A DNA stretch of 43,151 nt from Rathayibacter_A sp036510655 (GCA_036510655.1 DATCDQ010000111.1:1-43151), one strand, 5' to 3'. Positions 25,316-34,348 are shown, counted from the first letter of the stretch. The notes: generated from the letters alone by a model not told the origin. Made by a program: numbers and translations.

Positions 25316-25399
25316 TTGCAAAGATATCATTGCAAGCTATCTATTGCAATGATTTCTTTGCAACATTCTATTTGCAGCGATTTATTTGCTTATTTCGTT
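25316..25399. repeat. Six-unit 14-bp phased TTGCAA array over the arsR-type promoter
   Basis: TTGCAA starts at 25316, 25330, 25344 and 25358, then as TTGCAG at 25372 and TTGCTT at 25386, each exactly 14 bp from the last. TTGCAA is its own reverse complement. The spacers are A/T-rich and differ. The region fills the whole gap between the methyltransferase stop (25390) and the regulator start (25314). It is the most A/T-rich stretch noticed in the window. Binding sites for the regulator are the simplest reading. Confidence 0.88.
25321..25349 (-). promoter_or_regulatory. Promoter of the ArsR-type regulator operon, embedded in the array
   Basis: On the minus strand the TTGCAA at 25344-25349 acts as -35 box and TATCTT at 25321-25326 as -10 box, with exactly 17 bp between. 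The -10 box ends 6 nt before the ATG at 25314. One repeat is the -35 box, one lies in the spacer and one lies between the -10 box and the start codon. Confidence 0.65.
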
Positions 25400-26196
25400 G
25401 CGATGACCTCGGCATGCGGCATTGCGAACCAGCCGGCCTTCTCTCCCACCCACTCGCGCCAGGCATCCGCGATCGCGTGCAGCTCGTCGAGGGTTGCAAC
25501 GCCGATCTCGATCGCACGCGGTGCGAAGTCCGACTCGACCGCGCGCACAGCCCACGAGCCGCCCCACCATTCGCGCTCGGCATCCGAGGCGAAGCACCAG
25601 ATCGAGGCAGAACTCACCACCTCACCGAAGCCGGCTGCCATCACCCAGCTCTTCAACGATCGGCCGGCATGCGGATCCCCTCCGTTCGAGCGGTGCACGG
25701 CCTCATAGGTGCTCAACCACTGCGTCAGTCCGGGCGAGGCGGGCGCCCAAATCGTGCGGCCATAGTCGACCTCACGAACCGCGAGAACGCCACCGGGTTT
25801 GAGCACGCGCCGAGCCTCCGACAAGGCGGCGACCGGGTCGGCAACGTGTTGCAACACCTGATGAGCGTGCACGATGTCGAAGGTGTCGTCTTCGAAGTCC
25901 AACGCGTACGCATTGCCCAGCACAAACGACACATTGACCAACGCGTTGTCGACCGCAAGACCGTTTGATTGCGCGACGATGTCGGCAGACGCGTCAATGC
26001 CGATCACAGCCCCGGGTGCCACCCGCCGGGCCAGGTCGATCGTGATGGTGCCCGGCCCGCTCCCGATGTCCAAGACCCGTGCGCCGCGAAAGAGATGCGG
26101 AATCAGATACGCCGCCGAGTTCTCGACGGTGCGCCAGGTGTGCGAGCGTAAGACGCTCTCGTGATGACCGTGGGTGTACCGTTCATGCGTAGCCAT
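25390..26196 (-). CDS. Class I SAM-dependent methyltransferase
   Basis: This 268-residue protein has a Methyltransf_11-type fold. Motif I is VLDIGSGPGTITIDLA at about 46-61, then GIDASADIV, the DFEDDTFDIVHAHQVLQHVADP acceptor region (here in two parts), and VLKPGGVLAVREVDYG as motif post-II. The substrate is unknown. The start at 26196 gives MATHERYTHGHHESVLRSHTWRT, a usual opening for this group. It follows a TACGAT box by 6 nt and so looks leaderless. It is divergent from the M3 peptidase gene, with only 43 bp between the start codons. Confidence 0.93.
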   Translation of the reverse strand: MATHERYTHGHHESVLRSHTWRTVENSAAYLIPHLFRGARVLDIGSGPGTITIDLARRVAPGAVIGIDASADIVAQSNGLAVDNALVNVSFVLGNAYALDFEDDTFDIVHAHQVLQHVADPVAALSEARRVLKPGGVLAVREVDYGRTIWAPASPGLTQWLSTYEAVHRSNGGDPHAGRSLKSWVMAAGFGEVVSSASIWCFASDAEREWWGGSWAVRAVESDFAPRAIEIGVATLDELHAIADAWREWVGEKAGWFAMPHAEVIATK

Positions 26197-26202
26197 GACG
26201 CA

Positions 26203-26232
26203 ATCGTAGGCTCGTGTGCCGCCGCATAGGCT
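26203..26232. promoter_or_regulatory. Back-to-back leaderless promoters of the methyltransferase and M3 peptidase genes
   Basis: The minus-strand TACGAT (26203-26208) ends 6 nt before the methyltransferase ATG. The plus-strand TAGGCT (26227-26232) ends 7 nt before the peptidase ATG. Their -35 regions must overlap, so the two genes probably compete for, or share, control. Confidence 0.5.
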
Positions 26233-26239
26233 AGAGCGT

Positions 26240-28294
26240 ATGGTCGAATCCTTAAATCCGTTCTTCGAACCCAGCACACTCCCCTACCAGCTCCCGCCGT
26301 TCGCCGAGATTCGCGATGAGCACTACAAGCCGGCTTTCGAGCGCGGTTTCGCGCAGCAATTGGCCGAAGTGCGCGCAATCACAGGGAGCTCGGATGCTGC
26401 CACGTTCGCAAACACGCTGCTGCCCCTGGAGCGGTCCGGCCAGATCCTCTCACGCGCATCCGAGGTGTTCTTCACCAAAAGCTCGGCTGACTCAAGCGAC
26501 TTCACCAACGCCCTCGAGGAAGAACTGGCGCCACTTTTGGCCGCGCACGGCGACGCCATCCGACTGGACCCGGCCCTGTACGCGCGGATCAAGACCGTGC
26601 ACGACACGCTCGACTCGCTCGCGCCCGAAGCCCCAGCCCTTGACGAAGAGTCCCGCTACCTGGTCGAGCGCTACTACACGGAGTTCACCCTCGCCGGCGC
26701 CGGGCTGACTGAGGAACAGAAAGTGCGGCTGCGCGACTACAACAGGCAGCTGGCGACGCTGACCACTCGATTCGAGAAGAACCTGCTTTCGGACACCAAC
26801 GAGCTTGCCGTCGTGGTAGACGACGTGGCACAACTCGACGGTCTGTCGCCAGCGGAGATCTCCGCCGCCGCACAGGCCGCCGCGGAGCGCGGACTCCAAG
26901 GCCAATATCTGATCACACTCGTTCTGCCGACGGGCCACCCCTACCTCGCGAGCCTCACCTCGCGTGCGTTGCGCGAACGGATCATGACCGCGTCACGGTC
27001 GCGCGGCATCCGCGGAGGCGATCACGACAATCGTGAGGTCGTGCTCGAGATCGCGCACCTGCGCGCCGAGCGGGCGCAGCTGCTCGGCTTCGACAGTCAC
27101 GCGGCGTATGTGACGGCCGACGAAACGGCCAAGACTCCGGATGCCGTCGCCGCGATGCTCGGGCGCCTCGCGCCCGCCGCAGCACGGAACGCGCGTGCGG
27201 AGCAGGCCGCATTGCAGACGCAGGTCGGCGACGAGTTCGAGTTGGCGGCATCCGATTGGGCGCTCTATACGGAGAAGGTGCGCAAGGCGACCTACGACGT
27301 CGACACTGCAGCGATGCGCCCGTACTTCGAGGCGGAACGCGTGCTGCGCGACGGCGTGTTCTTCGCCGCACAGAAGCTGTACGGCATCACCTTCAGCGAG
27401 CGCACCGACCTGGTGGCCTACCACCCGGACGCCCGCGTCTTCGAGGTCTTCAACGAAGACGGCTCGGCCCTCGGGCTGTACATCCTCGACCTGTACACGC
27501 GCGATTCCAAACGTGGCGGTGCCTGGATGAATCCGCTGATCTCCCAGTCGAGGCTGCTTGGCAACCCGACCGTGGTGCTCAACAACCTCAACGTGCCGAA
27601 GCCTGCCGACAACGAACCGACCCTGCTGACCTACGACGAGGTCGGCACACTGTTCCACGAGTTCGGGCATGCGTTGCACGGGCTGTTCGCGCGGGTCACG
27701 TACCCGAAGTTCGCCGGAACGAACGTGTTCCGTGACTTCGTTGAATTCCCGAGTCAGGTGAACGAGATGTGGCTGCTCTGGCCCGAGGTGCTCGCCAACT
27801 ACGCACAGCACGTCGAGACTGGCGAGCCGATGCCGCAGGCACTCGTCGACAAACTCGAGGCCTCGAAGGCGTTCAACGAGGGCTTCAAGACCAGCGAATA
27901 CTTGGCTGCCGCCATGCTCGACCAGGCCTGGCACCGGATCACAGCCGAAACCCAGGTGACGGATGTCGCCGCATTCGAAGCCGTGGCCCTCGCGGACGCG
28001 GGACTTGACAATCCCGCCGTACCGCCGCGCTATTCGAGCACCTACTTCGCGCACGCGTTCTCGGTCGGCTATGACGCCGGCTACTACTCGTACATTTGGA
28101 GCGAAGTGCTCGATGCGGACACCGTCGAGTGGTTCACCGAGAACGGCGGACTCACGCGCGCCAACGGCGACCGGTTCCGATCACGATTGCTCGGCGTCGG
28201 CGGGTCCAAGGATCCGCTCGAGGCGTATAGAGACTTCCGCGGCCGAGACGCCGTGATCGAGCCGCTCCTGAAACGCAGGGGCCTCGACGCCTGA
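26240..28294 (+). CDS. M3-family oligopeptidase (peptidyl-dipeptidase Dcp/oligopeptidase A-like)
   Basis: This zinc metallopeptidase degrades short peptides in the cytoplasm, after ClpXP and similar proteases. The 684-residue length fits. The zinc motif HEFGH is at 473-477 in LFHEFGHALHGLF, and the third ligand is the Glu of EFPSQVNEMW about 26 residues on. The substrate-side FAHAFSVGYDAGYYSYIWSE block is present in the C-terminal part. The start at 26240 is favoured over an upstream ATG at 26216, because a TAGGCT box lies between them and the family begins near MVESLNPFFEPS. Confidence 0.95.
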   Translation: MVESLNPFFEPSTLPYQLPPFAEIRDEHYKPAFERGFAQQLAEVRAITGSSDAATFANTLLPLERSGQILSRASEVFFTKSSADSSDFTNALEEELAPLLAAHGDAIRLDPALYARIKTVHDTLDSLAPEAPALDEESRYLVERYYTEFTLAGAGLTEEQKVRLRDYNRQLATLTTRFEKNLLSDTNELAVVVDDVAQLDGLSPAEISAAAQAAAERGLQGQYLITLVLPTGHPYLASLTSRALRERIMTASRSRGIRGGDHDNREVVLEIAHLRAERAQLLGFDSHAAYVTADETAKTPDAVAAMLGRLAPAAARNARAEQAALQTQVGDEFELAASDWALYTEKVRKATYDVDTAAMRPYFEAERVLRDGVFFAAQKLYGITFSERTDLVAYHPDARVFEVFNEDGSALGLYILDLYTRDSKRGGAWMNPLISQSRLLGNPTVVLNNLNVPKPADNEPTLLTYDEVGTLFHEFGHALHGLFARVTYPKFAGTNVFRDFVEFPSQVNEMWLLWPEVLANYAQHVETGEPMPQALVDKLEASKAFNEGFKTSEYLAAAMLDQAWHRITAETQVTDVAAFEAVALADAGLDNPAVPPRYSSTYFAHAFSVGYDAGYYSYIWSEVLDADTVEWFTENGGLTRANGDRFRSRLLGVGGSKDPLEAYRDFRGRDAVIEPLLKRRGLDA

Positions 28295-28307
28295 CCCTCG
28301 CCCTCCC

Positions 28308-28345
28308 CTGAGTTGCCTCAAAAGACCCTTCCAGGGGCAACTCAG
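28308..28345. repeat. Palindrome with 10-bp arms after the M3 peptidase gene
   Basis: CTGAGTTGCC at 28308-28317 is the exact reverse complement of 28336-28345, with an 18-nt loop. It starts 14 nt after the peptidase stop and could end its transcript, but no U run follows. The arms look like a dispersed palindromic element. Confidence 0.6.
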
Positions 28346-28402
28346 TGGAAGTCAATGTTGCACTGTGTGACACGGCCGGATGCGCGACAGCCCAACCGTT
28401 CG

Positions 28403-28408
28403 TACCCT
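28403..28408 (+). promoter_or_regulatory. Candidate -10 box for the 109-residue protein
   Basis: TACCCT ends 7 nt before the ATG at 28416, again a leaderless-type spacing. The match is weak. Confidence 0.3.
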
Positions 28409-28415
28409 GAATGAC

Positions 28416-28745
28416 ATGACCATTCACGCGCACTCCCACCCTGCACTCGCTCACGCGTGCGAGCAGGGTCAGATGTGTGCGACCGAGGGCCCCGGTCACG
28501 CGCTCAGCAGAATTCAGTTGAGCATCGCATCCGCAACGCCCAGTCGCTGGCAGGACGCGATTGTGGATTCGCTCTCCGGTGACGGACGAGCCGTCTTGGT
28601 GCCGGTCTTCGGCGAGGAACCCGTGGCAGTGTGGCACCACACGGACCTTTCGGGCGCGCTGAAGGTCGGAGACCCGGTATCCGTCCACAGCCTGTACGGC
28701 GTGTTGGCGGCGGGCCGTCAGCGGTTCAACGTTCTGATCGGTTAG
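28416..28745 (+). CDS. Hypothetical protein with His/Cys-bearing N-terminus
   Basis: I do not recognise this 109-residue protein. The first 30 residues hold six His and two Cys (HAHSHPALAHACEQGQMC), and the rest is a compact-looking domain, WQDAIVDSLSGDGRAVLVPV and VAVWHHTDLSGALKVGDPVSVHS, that might be a small beta barrel. The N-terminal residues could bind a metal. Its convergent neighbour, 13 bp away, is a Met/Cys-rich copper-binding protein, which makes a shared metal theme possible but not shown. The ATG at 28416 has no ribosome-binding site. Confidence 0.75.
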   Translation: MTIHAHSHPALAHACEQGQMCATEGPGHALSRIQLSIASATPSRWQDAIVDSLSGDGRAVLVPVFGEEPVAVWHHTDLSGALKVGDPVSVHSLYGVLAAGRQRFNVLIG

Positions 28746-28758
28746 CTCGCCCGTCCGG

Positions 28759-29178
28759 CTACTTCGCAGCCGCTCGCATCATCGACATCATCGCGTCGCA
28801 CGCCTTGGCGCACGCCTGGCAGGCCTGCGCACACATGCGGCAGGTCTCGCTCATCTCGGCGTGATCCATGCATTCGTCCGCGCACGCGATGCACATCGTC
28901 ATGCACGCCTCGAGGGTGGCCATCATGCTGGTCATGTCGAAGCCGGTGGGGCGCATCATCATCCGCATCGTGGTGTTGCAGAGGTCCGCGCAGTTCATAC
29001 ACATGCTCATGCATTTGACCATGCCGCCGGCCACTCCGGCATCTGCACACATCGTGCAGGCTTGCTCGCACGCCGAACAGGCCTCGATGCATTCCTGCAT
29101 CACCATCATGTCCATGTCTGACGGCATTCCTGCCATCTCCTTGGACATGCTCTGCATCATTTGCGCTGTCATGTTCAT
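28759..29178 (-). CDS. Four-helix bundle copper-binding protein (Csp-like, DUF326)
   Basis: This 139-residue protein has 18 cysteines and more than 20 methionines. The cysteines are spaced CxxxCxxC and CxxC along four helices, for example ECIEACSACEQACTMC, KCMSMCMNCADLC, ACMTMCIACADEC and TCRMCAQACQACAKAC. This is the pattern of Csp copper-storage proteins and their DUF326 relatives, in which thiolates lining the bundle hold many Cu(I) ions. There is no signal peptide, so it is cytoplasmic and resembles Csp3 more than the exported Csp1. No copper ATPase or CsoR gene is nearby. The start at 29178 is the first ATG; MTAQMMQ two codons on is an alternative. Confidence 0.93.
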   Translation of the reverse strand: MNMTAQMMQSMSKEMAGMPSDMDMMVMQECIEACSACEQACTMCADAGVAGGMVKCMSMCMNCADLCNTTMRMMMRPTGFDMTSMMATLEACMTMCIACADECMDHAEMSETCRMCAQACQACAKACDAMMSMMRAAAK

Positions 29179-29347
29179 GGCCCGTACCCCTGTCCGTAGC
29201 TGTCGCCGACGGGTTTCACACCCATCGAACAGAAACGACAGCGCACACCTGACGCAATGCTACGTCGGCGCCGCGGCCGGGGCTAGTGTCTCGCACCAGA
29301 TCCGTGGGAGAGGTTGAAAGCCGATTCAGAGCGGCCGACGCAGTTGC

Positions 29348-30625
<1,278 letters not shown>

Positions 30626-30656
30626 CTGTCACCCTCCTCAGGGGCTAGTTGTAACG

Positions 30657-30662
30657 AGCCTA
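30657..30662 (-). promoter_or_regulatory. Candidate -10 box of clpX
   Basis: TAGGCT on the minus strand, 31 nt before the clpX ATG and well placed for a short leader carrying the GAGGAGG site. Confidence 0.45.
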
Positions 30663-30746
30663 ACCTGTGCCGCCGACATTCAGGCGCAACGCCGTCACAA
30701 TCCGACCGTGCCCCGCGCCACCCGGATTCTCCCCGGATAAACAGGA

Positions 30747-30770
30747 GTGGCGACATCCCTGCCGCCACTT
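30747..30770 (-). terminator. Weak terminator-like hairpin after clpP2
   Basis: AGTGGCG (30747-30753) pairs with CGCCACT (30764-30770). On the minus strand it lies 45 nt past the clpP2 stop and is followed by CCTGTTTA. It may lower read-through into clpX; the stem is only 7 bp. Confidence 0.4.
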
Positions 30771-30815
30771 CTGTGATGTCGCATTCGAAGCACAGACCGG
30801 CGCTCCGTGCGGCCT

Positions 30816-31523
30816 TTACTTGACCAGTGCGGCCGGCGCGCTCTTACGGCTCGTCAGCACCTGGTCGATCAGACCGTACTCGAGGGCTTCCTCTGCAGAC
30901 AGGATCTTGTCGCGATCGATGTCCTTGTTGACCTGCTCCTGGCTCCGGTTGGAGTGCTTGGCAAGCGTCTCCTCCAGCCAGACGCGCATGCGCTGAATCT
31001 CGCGAGCCTGGATCTCGATGTCGGATGCCTGACTCGAACCTTCCGACCCGCCTGCCGGCTGGTGGATCAGGATGCGGGCGTTCGGCAGCGCAAGCCGCTT
31101 GCCGGGCGTTCCCGCCGCCGTGATCACCGCAGCGGCCGACGCGGCCTGACCGAGAACAACGGTCTGGATGTGCGGCCGAATATACTGCATGGTGTCGTAG
31201 ATGGCGGTCATCGCAGTAAACGAACCACCGGGCGAGTTGATGTACATGACGATGTCGCGGTCGGGGTCCTGGCTTTCCAGCACCAGCAGTTGCGCCATGA
31301 CGTCATCCGCCGATGCGTCGTCGATCTGCACGCCGAGGAAGATGATGCGATCTTCGAACAGCTTCGCGTATGGGTCCTGTCGCTTGTAGCCGTAGGCCGT
31401 GCGCTCTTCGAACGTCGGCAGGATGTAACGGGCCGATGCTCCTGAAGCGGCGCCGCCCGGCGTGCCCGGCGCAGTCGCACCGAACTCGGGTGTGTTGAAG
31501 TTTGTGAAGTCCATGTCTCTCAT
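30816..31523 (-). CDS. clpP: ATP-dependent Clp protease proteolytic subunit ClpP2
   Basis: This is the second of two tandem ClpP subunits, which in actinobacteria form a mixed ClpP1P2 chamber. The 235-residue product has the nucleophile Ser129 in GQAASAAAV, His154 in ILIHQPAGG and the handle-helix region. The motif reads AASAA where ClpP1 has AASMG. The N-terminus carries about 30 Gly/Ala/Thr-rich residues, longer than in ClpP1, as expected for a propeptide. The start at 31523 is 3 nt after the clpP1 stop. ATG 31514 is an equally likely start, since AGGGA is better spaced from it. Confidence 0.95.
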   Translation of the reverse strand: MRDMDFTNFNTPEFGATAPGTPGGAASGASARYILPTFEERTAYGYKRQDPYAKLFEDRIIFLGVQIDDASADDVMAQLLVLESQDPDRDIVMYINSPGGSFTAMTAIYDTMQYIRPHIQTVVLGQAASAAAVITAAGTPGKRLALPNARILIHQPAGGSEGSSQASDIEIQAREIQRMRVWLEETLAKHSNRSQEQVNKDIDRDKILSAEEALEYGLIDQVLTSRKSAPAALVK

Positions 31524-31526
31524 TCC

Positions 31527-32126
31527 CTACTTCGCAACCACGGAGTCGTCTGTTCCGCCACCACCGACGACTTCGGCAGCGAATTCACGCAGATGGTCGA
31601 CGAAGCCGTATTCAAGTGCTTCCTGAGCCGTGAACCAGTTATCGCGGTCGTTGTCGATGAGGATCTGCTCGACGCTCTTGCCGGTCTGCTCGGCCGTCAG
31701 TTCAGCCATCCGCTTCTTCATGTCGAGGATGACGCCGGCCTGCGTCTGGATGTCGGCGGCCGTTCCGCCGAACCCGCCGGACGGCTGGTGCAGCAGCACC
31801 CGTGCGTTCGGCGTGATGTAGCGCTTGCCCTTCGTGCCCGAGGAGAGCAAGAACTGCCCCATCGAGGCGGCCAGGCCGATGCCGACCGTCACGATGTCGT
31901 TCGGCACGAACTTCATCGTGTCGTAGATCGCCATTCCAGCGGTGATAGAGCCGCCGGGTGAGTTGATGTAGAGGAAGATGTCCTTCTTCGAATCTCCCGC
32001 GGCGAGGAGGAGAATCTTTGCACAGATCTCGTTTGCGTTCTCATCGCGCACCTCTGAGCCGAGCCAAATAATGCGGTCCTTGAGAAGTTGGTCGAAAATG
32101 CTTGACACCAGTGCCGGTTCGGCCAT
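31527..32126 (-). CDS. clpP: ATP-dependent Clp protease proteolytic subunit ClpP1
   Basis: This 199-residue serine protease subunit has Ser88 in GLAASMGQF and His113 in LLHQPSGGFGG, the usual triad residues. INSPGGSITAGMAIYDTM is also typical. It is the first gene of the clpP1-clpP2 pair. The start at 32126 has GGAG 8 nt upstream and gives MAEPALVSSIFDQLLKDR, as expected. A longer frame upstream adds 16 residues without homology. The tig terminator lies about 100 bp upstream, so the pair should have its own promoter there. Confidence 0.97.
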   Translation of the reverse strand: MAEPALVSSIFDQLLKDRIIWLGSEVRDENANEICAKILLLAAGDSKKDIFLYINSPGGSITAGMAIYDTMKFVPNDIVTVGIGLAASMGQFLLSSGTKGKRYITPNARVLLHQPSGGFGGTAADIQTQAGVILDMKKRMAELTAEQTGKSVEQILIDNDRDNWFTAQEALEYGFVDHLREFAAEVVGGGGTDDSVVAK

Positions 32127-32224
32127 GTCACGCTCCGTTTCGTTATCGTCTGAAATCGAATCTATCGGAGCCAACGCTCGCGCATGGGCCTGTTCGCCCT
32201 AGGCAGATATGCGCGCAAAAGTAT

Positions 32225-32256
32225 GCTGCCCGGGTGTCCTCAGACACCCGGGCAGC
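32225..32256 (-). terminator. Rho-independent terminator of tig
   Basis: GCTGCCCGGGTGTC (32225-32238) pairs perfectly with 32243-32256 around a CTCA loop (14 bp). On the minus strand it starts 16 nt past the tig stop and is followed by ATACTTTTG. It separates tig from clpP1. Confidence 0.88.
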
Positions 32257-32271
32257 ACACACGCCTGCGTG

Positions 32272-33729
32272 TCAGTCTTTCTTGGCTGCGGCCTTCTTCG
32301 CCGACTTCTTCTTCGGCTTCTCGTCGGCCTCATCGTCTTCTGCGGCGACGGCAGCGGATGCGGCGGCTTCAGCAGCTGCGGCCTCCGCTGCTTCGTCGAC
32401 AACCGGCACCTCGACAGGGATGCTGGTGATGCCGTCCGACGCGTCGCTCGAGTCATCGACGGCGGTGAATTCGCCCAGGTCGACTGCCGCGCCGTTGCTG
32501 TCCGTGACGATCGCACGACCGAGCACGATGGCCAGTGCCTTGTTGCGCGCGACCTCGCCCACCATCTGCTGGATCTGGTTGTTCTCGCTCAGCACCTTGA
32601 CGAACTCGTTCGGTTCCATGCCGTACTGTCCGGCACCCTGAACGAGGTACTGCGTGAGCTCGTCCTGACTGACCTTGACCTTTTCCGCCTCGGCAATGTC
32701 GTCGAGAAGGATCTGGATGCGGAACGTCTTCTCGCTCGACTCGGCAACCTCAGCGCGGTGCACGTCGTCGTCGAGACGGTTCTCGTTCTCGAGGTGCCTG
32801 TGCACTTCATCCTCAACCAGCTGAGCCGGGATCGGGATCTCGACGAGCTCAAGGAGCCGGTCGATCAGGAGGTTGCGCGCCTCGTTGCCCTGCCCGAAGG
32901 TCTTGGCACGAGCCGCTTCGCCGCGCAGGCTTTCCTTGAGTTCGTCGATAGTGTCGAATTCGCTGGCGATCTGCGCGAAGTCGTCATCGGCATCCGGAAG
33001 CTCGCGCTCCTTGACAGAGATGATCGTGACGGTGATTTCGGCATCTTCACCCTCGTGGTCTCCGCCGAGCAGCGGTGCCTTGAAGGTGGTGGTCTCGCCG
33101 GCGGTCAACGAGTCGAGCGCCTCGTCGATGCCCTCGATCAGATCGCCGGAGCCGAGCTCGTACGAGACGCTGCTGGCTGTGTCGACCTCTTCACCGCCGA
33201 TCATCGCGACAAGGTCGATCTGCGCAAAGTCACCGGTCTTGGCCGGGCGGTCGACCGTGATCAGAGTGCCGAAGCGCTCACGCAGACGGTCGAGTTCGAC
33301 GGTGACATCCTCATCGGTGACCTCTGCTGCATCAACCGTGAGGGCGATCTTGTTGTACTCGGGCACCGCGAACTCGGGGCGCACGTCGACCTCGATGGTC
33401 AGAAGCAGGTCTCCGGAGAAGTCCTTGTCACTGGGCCACTCCGTGATGTCGGCCTCGGGGCGGCCAAGTGGCCGAACGGAGTTATCTTCGACGGCGGCGC
33501 GGTAGAAACCGTCGAGCCCTTCGTTGACGGCGTGCTCGAGCACCGCCGCCTTGCCAACTCGCTGATCGATGATGGGCGGTGGCACCTTGCCCTTGCGGAA
33601 GCCGGGGATGTTCACCTGTTCGGCGATGTGTCCGTACGCATGGGTGATGGCTGGCTTCAGCTCTTCAGGCGTCACCGAGATGATGAGCTTGGCGCGCGTC
33701 GGGCTCAGCTTTTCGACCGTAGTCTTCAC
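32272..33729 (-). CDS. tig: Trigger factor (ribosome-associated chaperone/PPIase)
   Basis: Trigger factor binds ribosomal protein L23 and shields nascent chains. The 485-residue product has the N-terminal ribosome-binding domain with the signature GFRKGKVPPPII at about 42-53, a FKBP-type domain (GDFAQIDLVAMIGGEEVD through FKAPLLGGDHEGE) and the helical C-terminal domain. The last 40 residues are an Ala/Glu then Lys-rich tail (DEKPKKKSAKKAAAKKD) common in actinobacteria. The start at 33729 is followed by MKTTVEKLSPTRAKL, as expected. It stands upstream of clpP1-clpP2-clpX, the classic order, but with its own terminator. Confidence 0.98.
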   Translation of the reverse strand: MKTTVEKLSPTRAKLIISVTPEELKPAITHAYGHIAEQVNIPGFRKGKVPPPIIDQRVGKAAVLEHAVNEGLDGFYRAAVEDNSVRPLGRPEADITEWPSDKDFSGDLLLTIEVDVRPEFAVPEYNKIALTVDAAEVTDEDVTVELDRLRERFGTLITVDRPAKTGDFAQIDLVAMIGGEEVDTASSVSYELGSGDLIEGIDEALDSLTAGETTTFKAPLLGGDHEGEDAEITVTIISVKERELPDADDDFAQIASEFDTIDELKESLRGEAARAKTFGQGNEARNLLIDRLLELVEIPIPAQLVEDEVHRHLENENRLDDDVHRAEVAESSEKTFRIQILLDDIAEAEKVKVSQDELTQYLVQGAGQYGMEPNEFVKVLSENNQIQQMVGEVARNKALAIVLGRAIVTDSNGAAVDLGEFTAVDDSSDASDGITSIPVEVPVVDEAAEAAAAEAAASAAVAAEDDEADEKPKKKSAKKAAAKKD

Positions 33730-33782
33730 GTTGGGGGATCTCCTGTTTTTTCAAAGTTCACTGCAAGTGGACGGATGCGATC

Positions 33783-33859
33783 TGGTCGGGGCGACAGGAT
33801 TCGAACCTGCGACCTCCCGCTCCCAAAGCGGGCGCTCTACCAAGCTGAGCTACGCCCCG
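33783..33859 (-). tRNA. tRNA-Pro (anticodon TGG)
   Basis: The minus strand folds as a 74-nt cloverleaf with CCA encoded after A73 (77 nt in all). The acceptor CGGGGCG pairs with CGCCCCG. The anticodon stem CCCGC/GCGGG encloses TTTGGGA, giving anticodon TGG. The T arm has GTTCGAATC. A TAGACT box at 33935-33940 is a likely promoter, which leaves a leader of about 70 nt. Confidence 0.97.
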
Positions 33860-34052
33860 GATCGCTTTTGTCGACCCACGAGAGTCACCTACCCGGGCAT
33901 ACGTGAACGCATGGCAAGCCAAATGACCTCCCACAGTCTAGCGAATGTTCTCGCGCCTCAATGCCGCGCCCGCTGTGGATGGTCGGTGGGCGCAGAGCGG
34001 CGCGCCGAATCACATCGCGAGCGACGGCCTAACGGACGACCGTTGCCATATC

Positions 34053-34088
34053 GGACGAGCGTGCATGCCTGGGCGGCATCGCTCGTCC
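34053..34088. repeat. Isolated strong hairpin in the tRNA-Pro/tRNA-Gly gap
   Basis: GGACGAGCG (34053-34061) pairs with CGCTCGTCC (34080-34088), and within it ATGCC pairs with GGCAT around TGGGC, leaving a TGC bulge. On the plus strand it is followed by ATTTGG. No gene ends nearby, so a small RNA terminator or a relic are both possible. Confidence 0.5.
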
Positions 34089-34210
34089 ATTTGGGGCACG
34101 CTCGCGCCCGAACCCTCGGCCGATTCGGTAGGCGGATGTCGTGGAAACCGTGGCGCAGATCGGCTCGCGGACGGCACGGCGCGGTTTCGCAAGCGGAACA
34201 ATCGATGCAT

Positions 34211-34216
34211 TAGGCT
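34211..34216 (+). promoter_or_regulatory. Candidate -10 box of tRNA-Gly
   Basis: TAGGCT, 31 nt before the tRNA 5' end; the same hexamer precedes clpX, the M3 peptidase and the LLM oxidoreductase genes. Confidence 0.45.
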
Positions 34217-34247
34217 TGCACAGCGCGAAACGAATTGCTCCGTTCTC

Positions 34248-34321
34248 GGGGATGTAGCTCAATGGTAGAGCCTCAGTCTTCCAAACTGATTACGCGGGTT
34301 CGATTCCCGTCATCCCCTCCA
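34248..34321 (+). tRNA. tRNA-Gly (anticodon TCC)
   Basis: A 71-nt cloverleaf with encoded CCA (74 nt). The acceptor GGGGATG pairs with CATCCCC. The D arm is GCTC/GAGC. The anticodon stem TCAGT/ACTGA encloses CTTCCAA, giving anticodon TCC. The T arm has GGTTCGATTCC. The discriminator is T73. A toxin-antitoxin remnant follows directly, which suggests that this 3' end has served as an integration point. Confidence 0.97.
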
Positions 34322-34348
34322 CAAGTAAAGTCCCGGTCAGAAACTCTT

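Larger units (their letters stand above)
33860..34247. other. Gene-poor 388-bp region between tRNA-Pro and tRNA-Gly
   Basis: No credible protein gene is present. The stretch holds the tRNA-Pro promoter (TAGACT, minus, 33935-33940), a strong hairpin at 34053-34088 and a TAGGCT box (34211-34216) 31 nt before tRNA-Gly. Reading frames here are short and lack ribosome-binding sites. Confidence 0.6.

Noticed and set aside
32127..32224. ClgR operator before clpP1
   Set aside because: A GGGCGAAC half site is present, but I could not find the matching TTCGC half at the right spacing.
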